A stretch of 64,000 nt of DNA from assembly GCA_963825635.1 (NCBI GenBank), contig CAWGTU010000003.1, forward strand, positions 372,001 through 436,000. The letters are read 5' to 3'. A program made the position numbers and the translations under genes. Below the pieces are notes generated by a model. That model made no database searches, was not told the DNA's origin, and was given only the letters and a program-made list of their open reading frames with translations. The DNA comes from JAOUEA01 sp963825635 (GTDB taxonomy: Bacteria > Actinomycetota > UBA4738 > HRBIN12). Positions 1-7,929 of the stretch are shown here, in pieces. Within the stretch, counting starts at the first letter, position 1; each line of letters starts with the position of its first letter.

Positions 1-438
1 CCCCGGTCACCCGAGTCGCTCGACGCCGACCTGCTCGCGCTGGTCGACCGGCTGACGCGCCGGCTGCGTGGGGCACATCGGGTCTGCCGGACGGTCGTCC
101 TGCGCCTGCGGTTCGACGATCTCTCCCGGGCGACGCGCTCGCACACGATGCCCGAGGCCACGGCCGACACGGCGACGATCCTCGCGATCGCCAGGGCCCT
201 GCTCGCGGCCGCCATGCCGACGATCCGGGAGCGAGGCATCACGCTGATCGGCATCAGCTTCACCCAACTCCACGACGACGGGGCGATCCAGCTCGCCTTG
301 CCGTTCGACGGCTCGACGGGATCGGCGATCGACGCAACGCTCGATGACGTGCGCGACAAGTACGGATCGAAGGCCGTCACGCGGGGCGTGCTGCTCGGGC
401 GCCGCGAAGGGATCCGAGTGCCGCTCCTGCCCGATTGA
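1..438 (+). CDS. dinB: DNA polymerase IV (Y-family), C-terminal part
   Basis: Only the last 145 codons are in the window; the frame is open from base 1 to the stop at 436-438. The visible part matches the little-finger DNA-binding domain and tail of Y-family translesion polymerases: a basic start, then a strand with RTVVLRLRFDD, the conserved RATRSHT stretch, and a closing IRLIGIS-like strand (here ITLIGISFTQL). The catalytic palm and fingers lie outside the window. The family copies damaged DNA with low fidelity. The assignment rests on the little-finger pattern only, but that pattern is distinctive. Confidence 0.85.
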   Translation, partial: PRSPESLDADLLALVDRLTRRLRGAHRVCRTVVLRLRFDDLSRATRSHTMPEATADTATILAIARALLAAAMPTIRERGITLIGISFTQLHDDGAIQLALPFDGSTGSAIDATLDDVRDKYGSKAVTRGVLLGRREGIRVPLLPD

Positions 439-450
439 GAGGAGCGGCAG

Positions 451-936
451 TCAGGCGGCGAGCAGTGCGTCCATCTGGCCGACCGCCTGCTTCAGGCCTT
501 CCTCCATGCCCATCTCGGCCAGCTGCTCCATCTGCTCCCGGGAGCCGAAGACCGAGCGCAGCTCCATGCGGGTGCCGCCGTCGTGCTCGGTGAGCTGCAT
601 CGTGACCACCGTGGTCGGCATCTCGGAGTTCGGGGTTCCATCGTCGTTCGCGAAGCCGTCGGTGAACTCCAGCGACGTGGGAGGATCGGCCGACGTCACC
701 TGCCACCAGCCGCCGTAACGCTCGCCGTCCGGCCCGGTCATGTAGTAGCTGACGCCCCCGCCCGGGGATAGATCGTGCCGCTCGAACGTCGCCGGGTGGG
801 TGGGCGGCCCCCACCAGCGCTCCAGCTTGCGAGGGTCGGCCCACAGCTCCCACACCCGCTCGGCCGACGCATCGAAGTCCGCGGTCAGGGTCAGGGTCAG
901 CTCGTCGAAGTCCTTGTCGACGCTGGTGACGGTCAT
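451..936 (-). CDS. SRPBCC (AHSA1-like) domain protein
   Basis: 161 aa, one START/Bet v1-like fold of the AHSA1 group. Visible marks are the opening strand with FDASAERVWELWADPRKLERWWGP, the central YYMTGPDGERYGGWW hairpin, and the C-terminal helix beginning GMEEGLKQAVGQMDALL. Such proteins bind hydrophobic ligands or act as polyketide-cyclase-like enzymes; the ligand cannot be read from the sequence. Its ATG overlaps the stop of the upstream ArsR gene in an ATGA junction (933-936), so the two are co-transcribed and probably translationally coupled. ArsR-AHSA1 pairs are a common arrangement. Confidence 0.85.
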   Translation of the reverse strand: MTVTSVDKDFDELTLTLTADFDASAERVWELWADPRKLERWWGPPTHPATFERHDLSPGGGVSYYMTGPDGERYGGWWQVTSADPPTSLEFTDGFANDDGTPNSEMPTTVVTMQLTEHDGGTRMELRSVFGSREQMEQLAEMGMEEGLKQAVGQMDALLAA

Positions 937-1304
937 CGTTCTCGTCCTCCTGTCGTTGGGTCGTCCGGTTCGGGCATCTCCTCGAGCAGGTCGGACATCC
1001 GGTCCACCCGCTCACGCCACGCCGCCTCGAGTCGGTCGAGGGCCTGCCGCGCCCGGCGCACGGCGTCGTGGTCGCTGCGCACGATCTGCTCCCGCCCGCG
1101 GCGCTCCTTGGTGACCAGGCCGGCCCGCTCCAGCACCGCGACGTGCTTCTGCACCGCGGCGAAGCTCATCGGGTAGGCCTCGGCCAGCCGTGACACCGAC
1201 GGCTCGTCCCGGACGGAACGGCGCAGGATGTCGCGGCGGGTCGCGTCGGCCAGCGCGTGGAACAGGTCGTCCACGGCCTCGTCGGTCAGCTCATCTACAA
1301 CCAT
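933..1304 (-). CDS. ArsR-family winged-helix repressor
   Basis: 123 aa. It opens with LFHALADATRRDILRR, the standard first helices of ArsR proteins, followed by a winged helix (VSRLAEAYPMSFAAVQKHVAVLERAGLV) and an acidic C-terminal tail. No metal-binding cysteine pair is visible, so metal sensing is unlikely. I start at the ATG at 1304 because the homology begins there and an inverted repeat covers that codon; the open frame runs further upstream without family similarity. First gene of a two-gene operon with the SRPBCC protein. The palindrome over its start implies self-repression. Confidence 0.88.
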   Translation of the reverse strand: MVVDELTDEAVDDLFHALADATRRDILRRSVRDEPSVSRLAEAYPMSFAAVQKHVAVLERAGLVTKERRGREQIVRSDHDAVRRARQALDRLEAAWRERVDRMSDLLEEMPEPDDPTTGGRER

Positions 1305-1314
1305 CTGGTTGTAG
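1295..1314. promoter_or_regulatory. Operator palindrome over the arsR-type start codon
   Basis: Perfect 9-bp arms CTACAACCA and TGGTTGTAG are separated by two bases. The ATG of the ArsR gene (complement of 1302-1304) lies inside the left arm. Palindromes of the form ACAACC-N4-GGTTGT at this position are typical of ArsR regulators paired with SRPBCC genes. Binding here would block both transcription and translation start. Inferred from symmetry and position only. Confidence 0.7.
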
Positions 1315-1374
1315 GTTACACGGACGTGCCTGTGGAGGCAAACTGATGACGGCGGTGTCGCGAGGAGGAGAGTG

Positions 1375-2014
1375 ATGAGCGAGACGATCGATCCGCAGCG
1401 GTTGCACGAGTTGGACTGGCGAGTCGTGAGAGACGATGCGAGCACACACTTCCGCACCGGATCGTTCGCGGCGGGCGTCGAGCTCGTCGGACGCGATCGG
1501 TCGGCTCGCCGACGCGGCGAACCATCACCCCGACGTCGACCTGAGGCCGGACGGCGTGACGGTTCGTGTGAGGACGCACAGCACCGGTGGGCTGAGCGAG
1601 CGTGATGTCGACCTCGCCCGCCAGATCTCCGGGGTGGCGCGAGAGCTGGGCGTCGCCGTCGATCTGACCGGACTGCAGAGCGTCCAGGTCGCGATCGACG
1701 CGCTCGTGATCCCCGAGGTGCTGCCGTTCTGGCGAGCCGTGCTCGGCTACCGGCAGGTGGACGACGCGGACCTGATCGACCCTCATCGGCAGGGACCACC
1801 CTTCTGGTTCCAGCAGATGGAAGCACCCCGTCCCCAGCGCAACAGGATCCATATCGACGTCTACGTGCCGCACGACCAGGCGGAGGCGCGCGTCGCAGCG
1901 GCGATCGCCGCCGGTGGCCACGTGGTCAGCGACGAGAACGCGCCGCAGTGGTGGACCCTGGCCGACGCCGAGGGCAACGAGGTCGACGTGGCCCCCTGGC
2001 CCGACCAGGACTGA
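1375..2014 (+). pseudogene. Pterin carbinolamine dehydratase-like/VOC fusion, frameshifted
   Basis: The ATG at 1375 follows a strong AGGAGG at 1363-1368. The first frame reads a PCD-like start (LHELDWRVVRDDASTHFRTGSF) and stays in register to about 1488. The next frame continues with the PCD signature NHHPDVDLR and RTHSTGGLSERD, then a VOC (glyoxalase-like) half with FWRAVLGYRQVDD and IHIDVYVPHDQ to the stop at 2014. Removing one G in the run at about 1489-1490 restores a single 212-residue product. PCD enzymes dehydrate 4a-hydroxytetrahydropterin; the role of the fused VOC half is unknown. The indel may be a true lesion or a sequencing error. The +2 shift is not at an obvious slippery site. 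Confidence 0.75.
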
Positions 2015-2051
2015 CGGCACCCGCCCCAACCGACCGCGCGGTGAAGGGAAG

Positions 2052-2057
2052 TAGGCT
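2052..2057 (+). promoter_or_regulatory. TAGGCT -10 box of a leaderless promoter
   Basis: A TAnnnT box ends 6 nt before the GTG at 2064, so transcription would begin at or next to the start codon. The same spacing recurs before several other genes in this window. No clear -35 element is visible. Confidence 0.45.
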
Positions 2058-2063
2058 CCTCGC

Positions 2064-3260
2064 GTGACCTGGTATCCGCGCGAGGAGGCCGCCGAGCGAG
2101 CCGGGGTCGACGCCGACTACGTCGATCGGCTGGTCGATCTCGGCATCCTCACCCCCGCGGAACCGGGCCGCTTCTCGCGCGGCGACCTGCGCCGCGTGCT
2201 GATGTCCCGGTCGCTCGAGGACGCCGGCATACCACTCGAGGGCGTCGCCACCGCGATCGAGCAAGGCACCCTGACGCTCGACTTCATGGACGCGACCGCC
2301 TACGAGCGGTTCGCGACGTTCTCCGCGGAGTCGTTCCGACAGGTCAGCGACCGAACCGGGATCCCGCTCGAGCTGCTCATGTGCATCCGAGAAGCGATGG
2401 GCATGGAGCAACCGTCGCCCGACGATCGGCTCCGCGAGGACGAGATGGCGATCGTGCCGTTCATCGAGCTCCAGGTGGCGGGTGGGTTCCGACATGCCTC
2501 GATCGAACGACTGCTCCGCGTCGACGGAGACAGCACCCGCCGCATCGCCGAGCAGGAGGCTGCGTGGTGGATCTCCGAGGTGGTGGCCCCGGCCCTGGCC
2601 GCGGGCAAGGGCCCGGAGGAGATCGCCAACGCCGAGTTCGCCGATCGGAGCACTCCGCTCGCGGAGCAAGCCGTCCTCGCGATGTATCGCATGCACCAGG
2701 CGCGCGCATGGACGGCCAACATCATCGAGGGCTTCGAGGCGATGATGGAGGCGGCGGGCATCCACAGCCGCCTCGAGCGGCTTCCGGCGATCTGCTTCCT
2801 CGACATCACGGGGTATACGCGGCTCACGCAGGAGCGCGGCGACGATGCGGCCGCGGACCTGGCCTCGACCGTCGCCCGACTCGTGCAACGCAGCTCGGTG
2901 CAGCACCGCGGCAAGCCCATCAAGTGGCTCGGCGACGGGGTGATGTTCTACTTCGACGAGCCCCGCCTGGGCGTGCGCAGCGCACTCGAGATGGTGGACG
3001 AGCTCGCTTCGGCCGGACTGCCGCCCGCGCATGTCGGCCTGCACGCAGGCCCGGTCCTCTTCCAGGAGGGCGACTACTTCGGCCAGACCGTCAATCTCTC
3101 GGCACGCATCGCCGACTACGCGCGACCCGGCGAGGTGTTGATCAGCAAGGCGGTCGCAGACGCATCACAGGACGAAGGCCTCGCCTTCGGCGACATCGGC
3201 TCGGTGGAGCTGAAGGGCGTCACCGGGCCGGTGCACCTGCTCCGTGCCCTCCTCGCCTGA
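2064..3260 (+). CDS. Class III adenylate/guanylate cyclase with N-terminal MerR-like HTH
   Basis: 398 aa. Residues about 5-75 look like a MerR-type helix-turn-helix (EEAAERAGVDADYVDRLVDLGIL, then a GRFSRGDLRRV wing). A helical middle follows, then a class III cyclase domain from about residue 240. The active site appears complete: metal-binding Asp in FLDITGYT (about 247) and LGDGVMF (about 291), Lys in IKWLGDG, Asp in EGDYFG, and Asn/Arg in VNLSARI. The Lys/Asp pair suggests ATP as substrate, giving cAMP. GTG start, 6 nt after a TAGGCT box, as for a leaderless transcript. A paralogue lies at 10635-11888 and a remnant of a third at about 7930-8060. Confidence 0.85.
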   Translation: MTWYPREEAAERAGVDADYVDRLVDLGILTPAEPGRFSRGDLRRVLMSRSLEDAGIPLEGVATAIEQGTLTLDFMDATAYERFATFSAESFRQVSDRTGIPLELLMCIREAMGMEQPSPDDRLREDEMAIVPFIELQVAGGFRHASIERLLRVDGDSTRRIAEQEAAWWISEVVAPALAAGKGPEEIANAEFADRSTPLAEQAVLAMYRMHQARAWTANIIEGFEAMMEAAGIHSRLERLPAICFLDITGYTRLTQERGDDAAADLASTVARLVQRSSVQHRGKPIKWLGDGVMFYFDEPRLGVRSALEMVDELASAGLPPAHVGLHAGPVLFQEGDYFGQTVNLSARIADYARPGEVLISKAVADASQDEGLAFGDIGSVELKGVTGPVHLLRALLA

Positions 3261-3281
3261 GGATCACCGGTCCCCGAGATG

Positions 3282-3767
3282 TCAGGCGGTCCCGCTGCCG
3301 TCGGACCTCGCGCGAGGCTCGAGCACGACGACCGCCGTCTCCTGCGGTCGACGCGCCGCGTAGCCCTCGAGGTTCCGGTCGATCTCCGCCCAGCGCTGCC
3401 ACAGCCGTTCGCGCTCCTCGCCCACCGCGGCCCTGCCGAGCACGTCGCGCCGGACCCCGCCGGCAAGCTCGACGGTCGCCTCCGGATGGGCCTGCAGGTT
3501 CAGCCACCAGGCCGGCTCGGGCGCGCCCCAGCCGTTCATGGCCATCGTGACGAGATTGGGCCCGTCCTCGTAGTAGCCGACGATCACGCTCCGCGGCTCG
3601 CCGCTGCGCCGGCCCGTGGCGGTGAGGCGCAGCGCGCCCCACTTGCCCGGACGAGGCCGCCACAAGCCCTTGCGTCCCGCGGTCGCGCGGACGAACCAGC
3701 GGTGCACGTGCCAGAAGGTCACGACGAACCATCTCGGGGGAAGACGAGCCTTCTTCCCATCGGTCAT
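3282..3767 (-). CDS. DDN-like F420-dependent nitroreductase-family protein
   Basis: 161 aa. The pattern KWGALRLTATGRRSGEPRSVIVGYYEDGPNLVTMAMNGWG matches the deazaflavin (F420)-dependent nitroreductase/DDN family: a split-barrel fold with a TxGRxSGxxR cofactor-binding turn and the GNWG-like turn, here NGWG. Members reduce quinones or nitro compounds with F420H2; the substrate is not predictable. The N-terminus is basic and amphipathic, as in membrane-associated members. I chose the ATG at 3767 because a GGGAGG sequence sits just upstream; a GTG at 3782 would put the ribosome site inside the gene. Confidence 0.85.
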   Translation of the reverse strand: MTDGKKARLPPRWFVVTFWHVHRWFVRATAGRKGLWRPRPGKWGALRLTATGRRSGEPRSVIVGYYEDGPNLVTMAMNGWGAPEPAWWLNLQAHPEATVELAGGVRRDVLGRAAVGEERERLWQRWAEIDRNLEGYAARRPQETAVVVLEPRARSDGSGTA

Positions 3768-3882
3768 GCCACCCTCCCTCACCCTCGGACACCGACCGAG
3801 CGGTCCCTCGACTTCACCCCCACCATCGCACGGGCGGGGGCCGGCATCAGGGCCGCAGGTCTCTCGCCCTCAGGGCCCCCCG

Positions 3883-3888
3883 TATGCT
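3883..3888 (+). promoter_or_regulatory. TATGCT -10 box upstream of the YqeY-like gene
   Basis: TAnnnT box ending 10 nt before the ATG at 3899. There is no ribosome site between them, which fits a leaderless or near-leaderless mRNA. Confidence 0.4.
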
Positions 3889-3898
3889 CCCTGACCGG

Positions 3899-4285
3899 AT
3901 GAGCGAGCCAAGGATCGACGTTCGGCTTCGCCGCGATCTGACCGCGGCGCTCAAGGCACGGGACTCGGTGACCGTTGCGGCGTTGCGCTCGGCTCTCGCC
4001 GCCCTGGACAACGCGGGCGCCGTCGAGGTCCCCGCCACCCGGGCGGAGGGCACGGAGCACATCGCGGGAACCACACCCGGCGTCGGCGCCACGGACACGG
4101 CGCGTCGGGTGCTCAGCGAGCACGACGCCAGGGCGATCCTTCGCTCGCAGGTCGAGGAGCATCGGCGCGCGGCCGACGAGTACGTCCGCGTCGGACGACA
4201 CGACATCGCCGAGCGACGGCGGACCGAGGCAGCGGCGCTGACGGCATACCTGGTCGATGCGCCCGACGCGCGGCCGGCCGCTTGA
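3899..4285 (+). CDS. GatB/YqeY-like domain protein
   Basis: 128 aa. It reads RLRRDLTAALKARDSVTVAALRSALAALDNA, the usual first helices of YqeY proteins, followed by a helical second half with SQVEEHRRAADEYVRVGRHDIAERRRTEAAALTAYL. The fold is related to the tail domain of the GatB amidotransferase and binds tRNA in some members; the cellular role is not established. The first ATG at 3884 overlaps the -10 box, so 3899 is preferred. The gene is slightly shorter than the usual ~150 residues and has a glycine/threonine-rich insert in the middle. Confidence 0.75.
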   Translation: MSEPRIDVRLRRDLTAALKARDSVTVAALRSALAALDNAGAVEVPATRAEGTEHIAGTTPGVGATDTARRVLSEHDARAILRSQVEEHRRAADEYVRVGRHDIAERRRTEAAALTAYLVDAPDARPAA

Positions 4286-4349
4286 CCGCCTGAGGTACGC
4301 GACTCGCTCTACAGGTTCGGGGCCCGTCCGAGGTGTTGACTGTTCAGTG

Positions 4350-4886
4350 ATGGGAGATGTCGCCGACCTTCGGTCGACGTGGGAGGCACCCGTAGACGCT
4401 GTGGACACGGAGCCTCCCGCGTTCGAGTCGTTCTTCGAGGATCAGAAGGAACGCCTGCTCCGGACCCTGTCGGTCATCACCGGGAGCAGGGCCGAGGCTG
4501 AAGACCTTGCCCAGGAGGCGTTCACCAAGATGTTCGAGCGGTGGGACACGGTTGCCGCGATGGAGGATCCGGCGGGGTACCTGCACCGGACCGCCATGAA
4601 CCTGTTCCGCAACCAGTACCGGCGCACGAAGGTGGCCCTCGGTCGAGCGGTCGGGATCGGACCCGAGCAGGACGTGTTCAAGTCCGTGGACGACCGCGAC
4701 ACCGCCACCCGGGCCCTCGGAGCACTCACCCCCCGGCAGCGCGCCGCCCTGGTGCTGACCGAGGCCCTCGGCTACTCGGGCGAGGAGGCGGGGCAGCTCC
4801 TCGGCATCAAGGCGTCGACCGTGTGGGCACTCACCCACCAGGCTCGGGCGGCCCTGCAGGGAAGCGTGGAGGCGACCGATGCCTAG
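4350..4886 (+). CDS. ECF RNA polymerase sigma factor (SigE-like) 1
   Basis: 178 aa. Region 2 is visible as ITGSRAEAEDLAQEAFTKMFERWD and region 4 as LTPRQRAALVLTEALGYSGEEAGQLLGIKASTVWALTHQAR. No extra C-terminal domain. The protein directs RNA polymerase to a private promoter set and is presumably held by the membrane protein encoded next, whose ATG lies inside the last codons (GATGCCTAG, 8-bp overlap). Start: ATG at 4350, with a GTG directly before it at 4347. It is one of six sigma/one-TM pairs in 18 kb; region 4 is closest by eye to the 16951 and 18474 copies. Confidence 0.9.
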   Translation: MGDVADLRSTWEAPVDAVDTEPPAFESFFEDQKERLLRTLSVITGSRAEAEDLAQEAFTKMFERWDTVAAMEDPAGYLHRTAMNLFRNQYRRTKVALGRAVGIGPEQDVFKSVDDRDTATRALGALTPRQRAALVLTEALGYSGEEAGQLLGIKASTVWALTHQARAALQGSVEATDA

Positions 4887-5745
4887 CGACCGTTCTCGTA
4901 TCGAGCGCGAGATGCAGCGCCTCGAGCTTCGTCCGTTCACCCTGGAAGGGTTCCACCGACGTCGCGAGCGGAAGGAGCGGAACCGCCGGATCCGCGCGGG
5001 CGTCGTTGCCCTCGTCGTGGTGGCCGTCATGGCCGGCGCGTTCGTCCCGTCCTTCATCTCGGAGTCCGTTCCCGCGGACGGTGGTGACGCGACCGGTGAG
5101 CCCCAGGTCCCGACGGCGTCGGAGACACCTTCCCCAACGCCGGGCCCCACGATGGCACCGTTCCCGGACCGCGCCGAGCCGGTCGCCTTCGAAGCGGGCA
5201 CCTACCTGATGCCCAGCTCCTCCTCGTCGGTCGCGGACTTCACGGTCACCTTCCCGGAGGGCTGGATGGTTCAGTACGGGGAATGGTTCAGCAAGCACCC
5301 GCACACGGATGGGGAGGTCGGCTTCTATGCGGCCCTCGTCGACACGGTCTTCGCCGATGCGTGTGCGGGCAGCCAAGGCGAACTCATCGACATCGAGGTC
5401 GGCCCCAGCGTCGATGACCTGGCGTCGGCGCTCCTCGAGCAGCAGGGCCCGAAGGCGAGGGGCCCGTTCGAGACCACGCTATCCGGCTATCCGGCGATCC
5501 GGGTCGACCTCACCGTACCGAAGACCCTCGATCTGAAGCCCTGCAACGTGCCGGGTGCGCTGCAGCTCTGGCTGAGCCAGCCGGACGACTACACCGTGCT
5601 CTCTCCCGAGGACGACGCCAGCGTGTACATCGTCGACGTCGACGGTCAGCGCCAGGTGTTCTTCACCCGAACCCGGTCCGCGACCTCAGGCGAGGACCGG
5701 CGGGAGCTGCAGGCGGTCCTCGACTCGATCCGGATCGAAACGTAG
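4879..5745 (+). CDS. One-TM partner of sigma factor 1, with lipoprotein-like outer domain
   Basis: 288 aa. A basic cytoplasmic stretch (residues 1-38, rich in Arg/Lys) is followed by one membrane segment (about 39-57, GVVALVVVAVMAGAF), a Pro/Ser/Thr linker and an outer domain of about 200 residues. There is no HxxxCxxC zinc motif, so it is not a classical zinc anti-sigma factor; the position and topology still suggest it controls the overlapping sigma factor. The outer domain (VADFTVTFPEGW ... VYIVDVDGQRQVFF ... LDSIRI) recurs at 5889, 7184, 14621 and 17660. From about base 5140 on it is identical to the gene at 5889. Confidence 0.75.
   Translation: MPSDRSRIEREMQRLELRPFTLEGFHRRRERKERNRRIRAGVVALVVVAVMAGAFVPSFISESVPADGGDATGEPQVPTASETPSPTPGPTMAPFPDRAEPVAFEAGTYLMPSSSSSVADFTVTFPEGWMVQYGEWFSKHPHTDGEVGFYAALVDTVFADACAGSQGELIDIEVGPSVDDLASALLEQQGPKARGPFETTLSGYPAIRVDLTVPKTLDLKPCNVPGALQLWLSQPDDYTVLSPEDDASVYIVDVDGQRQVFFTRTRSATSGEDRRELQAVLDSIRIET
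5140..5736 (+). repeat. Near-600-bp direct repeat, copy 1
   Basis: About 597 bp read identically at an offset of 905 bp (copy 2 at 6045-6641). It covers most of the outer domain of the sigma partner. Identity includes silent positions, so it reflects very recent copying, gene conversion or an assembly artefact. Confidence 0.9.
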
Positions 5746-5760
5746 CCCGTTCTGCCCCGT

Positions 5761-5888
5761 CTACAGGTCCCGGGCCCGCGAGGTGTTGATCGTTCGAGTT
5801 GGGGAGAAGTCGCGAACCGTCGGCCGCCACGGAAGGCCCACGACGAAGGCATCGACGCGGACCCTCCCGCCACGACTGGAGGAACGAG
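5761..5888 (+). repeat. Decayed copy of the sigma factor 1 upstream region and gene start
   Basis: The sequence from 5761 (CTACAGGT.C.GGGCCCG..CGAGGTGTTGA) matches 4309-4340 just before sigma factor 1 and continues with patchy similarity into the sigma gene's first codons (for example GACGCGGACCCTCCCGC against GACACGGAGCCTCCCGC). The sigma reading frame is lost. So the gene at 5889 seems to descend from a duplicated sigma/partner unit whose sigma part was deleted while the upstream region was kept, possibly preserving a promoter. Confidence 0.6.
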
Positions 5889-7136
5889 ATGAAGGATGGT
5901 CGCGGACGTGCGATTGCGGTGGCCGTGCTGATGGCGGTCCTGGGAGCTTGCTCTGCAGATGGAGAGCAAGATCCGGCGATCCCCTCGCAGGTGGCGTCGA
6001 GCCAGCCGACCTCCACCACGGAAGGGGTAACGCCCTCCCCCATGCCGGGCCCCACGATGGCACCGTTCCCGGACCGCGCCGAGCCGGTCGCCTTCGAAGC
6101 GGGCACCTACCTGATGCCCAGCTCCTCCTCGTCGGTCGCGGACTTCACGGTCACCTTCCCGGAGGGCTGGATGGTTCAGTACGGGGAATGGTTCAGCAAG
6201 CACCCGCACACGGATGGGGAGGTCGGCTTCTATGCGGCCCTCGTCGACACGGTCTTCGCCGATGCGTGTGCGGGCAGCCAAGGCGAACTCATCGACATCG
6301 AGGTCGGCCCCAGCGTCGATGACCTGGCGTCGGCGCTCCTCGAGCAGCAGGGCCCGAAGGCGAGGGGCCCGTTCGAGACCACGCTATCCGGCTATCCGGC
6401 GATCCGGGTCGACCTCACCGTACCGAAGACCCTCGATCTGAAGCCCTGCAACGTGCCGGGTGCGCTGCAGCTCTGGCTGAGCCAGCCGGACGACTACACC
6501 GTGCTCTCTCCCGAGGACGACGCCAGCGTGTACATCGTCGACGTCGACGGTCAGCGCCAGGTGTTCTTCACCCGAACCCGGTCCGCGACCTCAGGCGAGG
6601 ACCGGCGGGAGCTGCAGGCGGTCCTCGACTCGATCCGGATCCCGAGCCTCAACGTCGGCGAAGATGTGCTCGATCCGACGCCGGACGACGGCGAGGCGAA
6701 GGTCCGCGGCTGGCCGGACACCACCAAGAACAACCCAGGCGTCTACTCGTGGGACGGATACCGATGCCGTGGCCCGAGGCTCGCGGAACACTCCTGCGGC
6801 AACGTCGGCTTCATGCACAACGGATACGGGTCCGGTGACGTCGAGATACGCGTCGAGCAAGTTCCCGAGGGAGGCATCACCGACGGTGCGACGGCGACCA
6901 CGGTCGCCGGGCATGACGGGATCCACCGACGGATCGATCCTCGAAACGAATGGTGGATCGTCGACATCGAGGGGACGACGATCGCCATCTATCTCGCCGC
7001 GCGACCCGGCGCGAGCCAGGCCGACCTGGCCGAAGCGCACGCCATCATCGGCTCGATGCGCACGGAACCGCGGGACAACGTCCTCGGCTTCAGGCTGGTC
7101 TTCACGCTCACGACGGACGACTGGGACTCCGGATGA
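5889..7136 (+). CDS. Lipoprotein with two outer domains, paralogue of the sigma 1 partner
   Basis: 415 aa. The signal peptide ends in a lipobox (LGAC, Cys at about residue 20), unlike its relative at 4879, which has an uncleaved TM segment. Residues about 52-250 are identical to the 4879 product. A second domain of about 150 residues follows (YSWDGYRCRGPRLAEHSCGNVGF, then a strand-rich end). GGAGG precedes the ATG at 5889. Function unknown; it would sit on the outer face of the membrane. The swap of membrane anchor between two proteins with one identical domain is clear evidence of module exchange. Confidence 0.75.
   Translation: MKDGRGRAIAVAVLMAVLGACSADGEQDPAIPSQVASSQPTSTTEGVTPSPMPGPTMAPFPDRAEPVAFEAGTYLMPSSSSSVADFTVTFPEGWMVQYGEWFSKHPHTDGEVGFYAALVDTVFADACAGSQGELIDIEVGPSVDDLASALLEQQGPKARGPFETTLSGYPAIRVDLTVPKTLDLKPCNVPGALQLWLSQPDDYTVLSPEDDASVYIVDVDGQRQVFFTRTRSATSGEDRRELQAVLDSIRIPSLNVGEDVLDPTPDDGEAKVRGWPDTTKNNPGVYSWDGYRCRGPRLAEHSCGNVGFMHNGYGSGDVEIRVEQVPEGGITDGATATTVAGHDGIHRRIDPRNEWWIVDIEGTTIAIYLAARPGASQADLAEAHAIIGSMRTEPRDNVLGFRLVFTLTTDDWDSG
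6045..6641 (+). repeat. Near-600-bp direct repeat, copy 2
   Basis: Matches 5140-5736. Identity stops at the codons after DSIRI, where copy 1 ends in a stop and this gene continues into its extra domain. Confidence 0.9.
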
Positions 7137-7183
7137 CCTCGCACTCGCACCCAGCGTTGGACGCGCATGAAGGGAGTAACGAG

Positions 7184-7912
7184 ATGAGGGATGGCCATCG
7201 GCGTGTGCTCGGGGTGGCCGTGCTGCTGGCGGCCCTGGCGGGATGCGGAGGAGGTGTGACCGGTGAGCCCATAGCCTCGACGCCATCGGCGACGTCTTCC
7301 GCTGATTCGGGTGTCGCGGTATCGCCGTTCCCATCCAGCGACGAACCGGTCGCCATCGAGCCCGGCACCTACCAGATCCCCAAGTCGGCGTGGTCGGTCG
7401 CGGACTTCACGGTCACCTTCCCGAAGGGCTGGACGGTCCAATACGGTCACGTCTACGCCAAGCACCCGGACGCGGATGGGGAGGTCGGCTTCTACGCCGT
7501 GACGGTCGACGAGATCTTCGCCGATGCGTGTGCGGGCACCAACGGCGAAAGCATCGAGGTCGGTCCCACCGTCCATGACCTCGCCGAAGCTCTCGTCACG
7601 CAGTCGGGCCCGAGGGCGGATGGCCCATACGGCGACACCCTGGGCGGCTATCCGTCGATCCATCTCGACTTGTACTTCCCGAAGAATCTCGATCTGAAGC
7701 CCTGCAACTTGGAGGGTATCGGTCTTCAGATCTGGTACAGCGCCCCTTCGGACAAGTACTTCGTGCTCCTGCGCGATGGCATCGCGTGGCTGCACATCGT
7801 CGACGTCGACGGTCAGCGTCAGGTGTTCCTGGCCCAACACCGATCTCCGGCATCACCGAAGAGCATGAGGGAACTGTCGGCGGTCCTCGACTCGATCCAG
7901 ATCGAGTCGTAG
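7184..7912 (+). CDS. Lipoprotein, diverged paralogue of the same outer-domain family
   Basis: 242 aa. Signal peptide with lipobox LAGC, a Ser/Thr/Ala linker, then the shared domain (VADFTVTFPKGWTVQYG ... EVGFYAVTVDEIFADACAG ... LHIVDVDGQRQVFL ... LDSIQIES). Clearly related to the 4879 and 5889 products but diverged over its whole length, so it is an older duplicate. AAGGGAG lies upstream of the ATG. It follows the 5889 gene by 47 bp in the same direction and is probably co-expressed. Function unknown. Confidence 0.75.
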   Translation: MRDGHRRVLGVAVLLAALAGCGGGVTGEPIASTPSATSSADSGVAVSPFPSSDEPVAIEPGTYQIPKSAWSVADFTVTFPKGWTVQYGHVYAKHPDADGEVGFYAVTVDEIFADACAGTNGESIEVGPTVHDLAEALVTQSGPRADGPYGDTLGGYPSIHLDLYFPKNLDLKPCNLEGIGLQIWYSAPSDKYFVLLRDGIAWLHIVDVDGQRQVFLAQHRSPASPKSMRELSAVLDSIQIES

Positions 7913-7929
7913 CAACGAACCGACGCATA

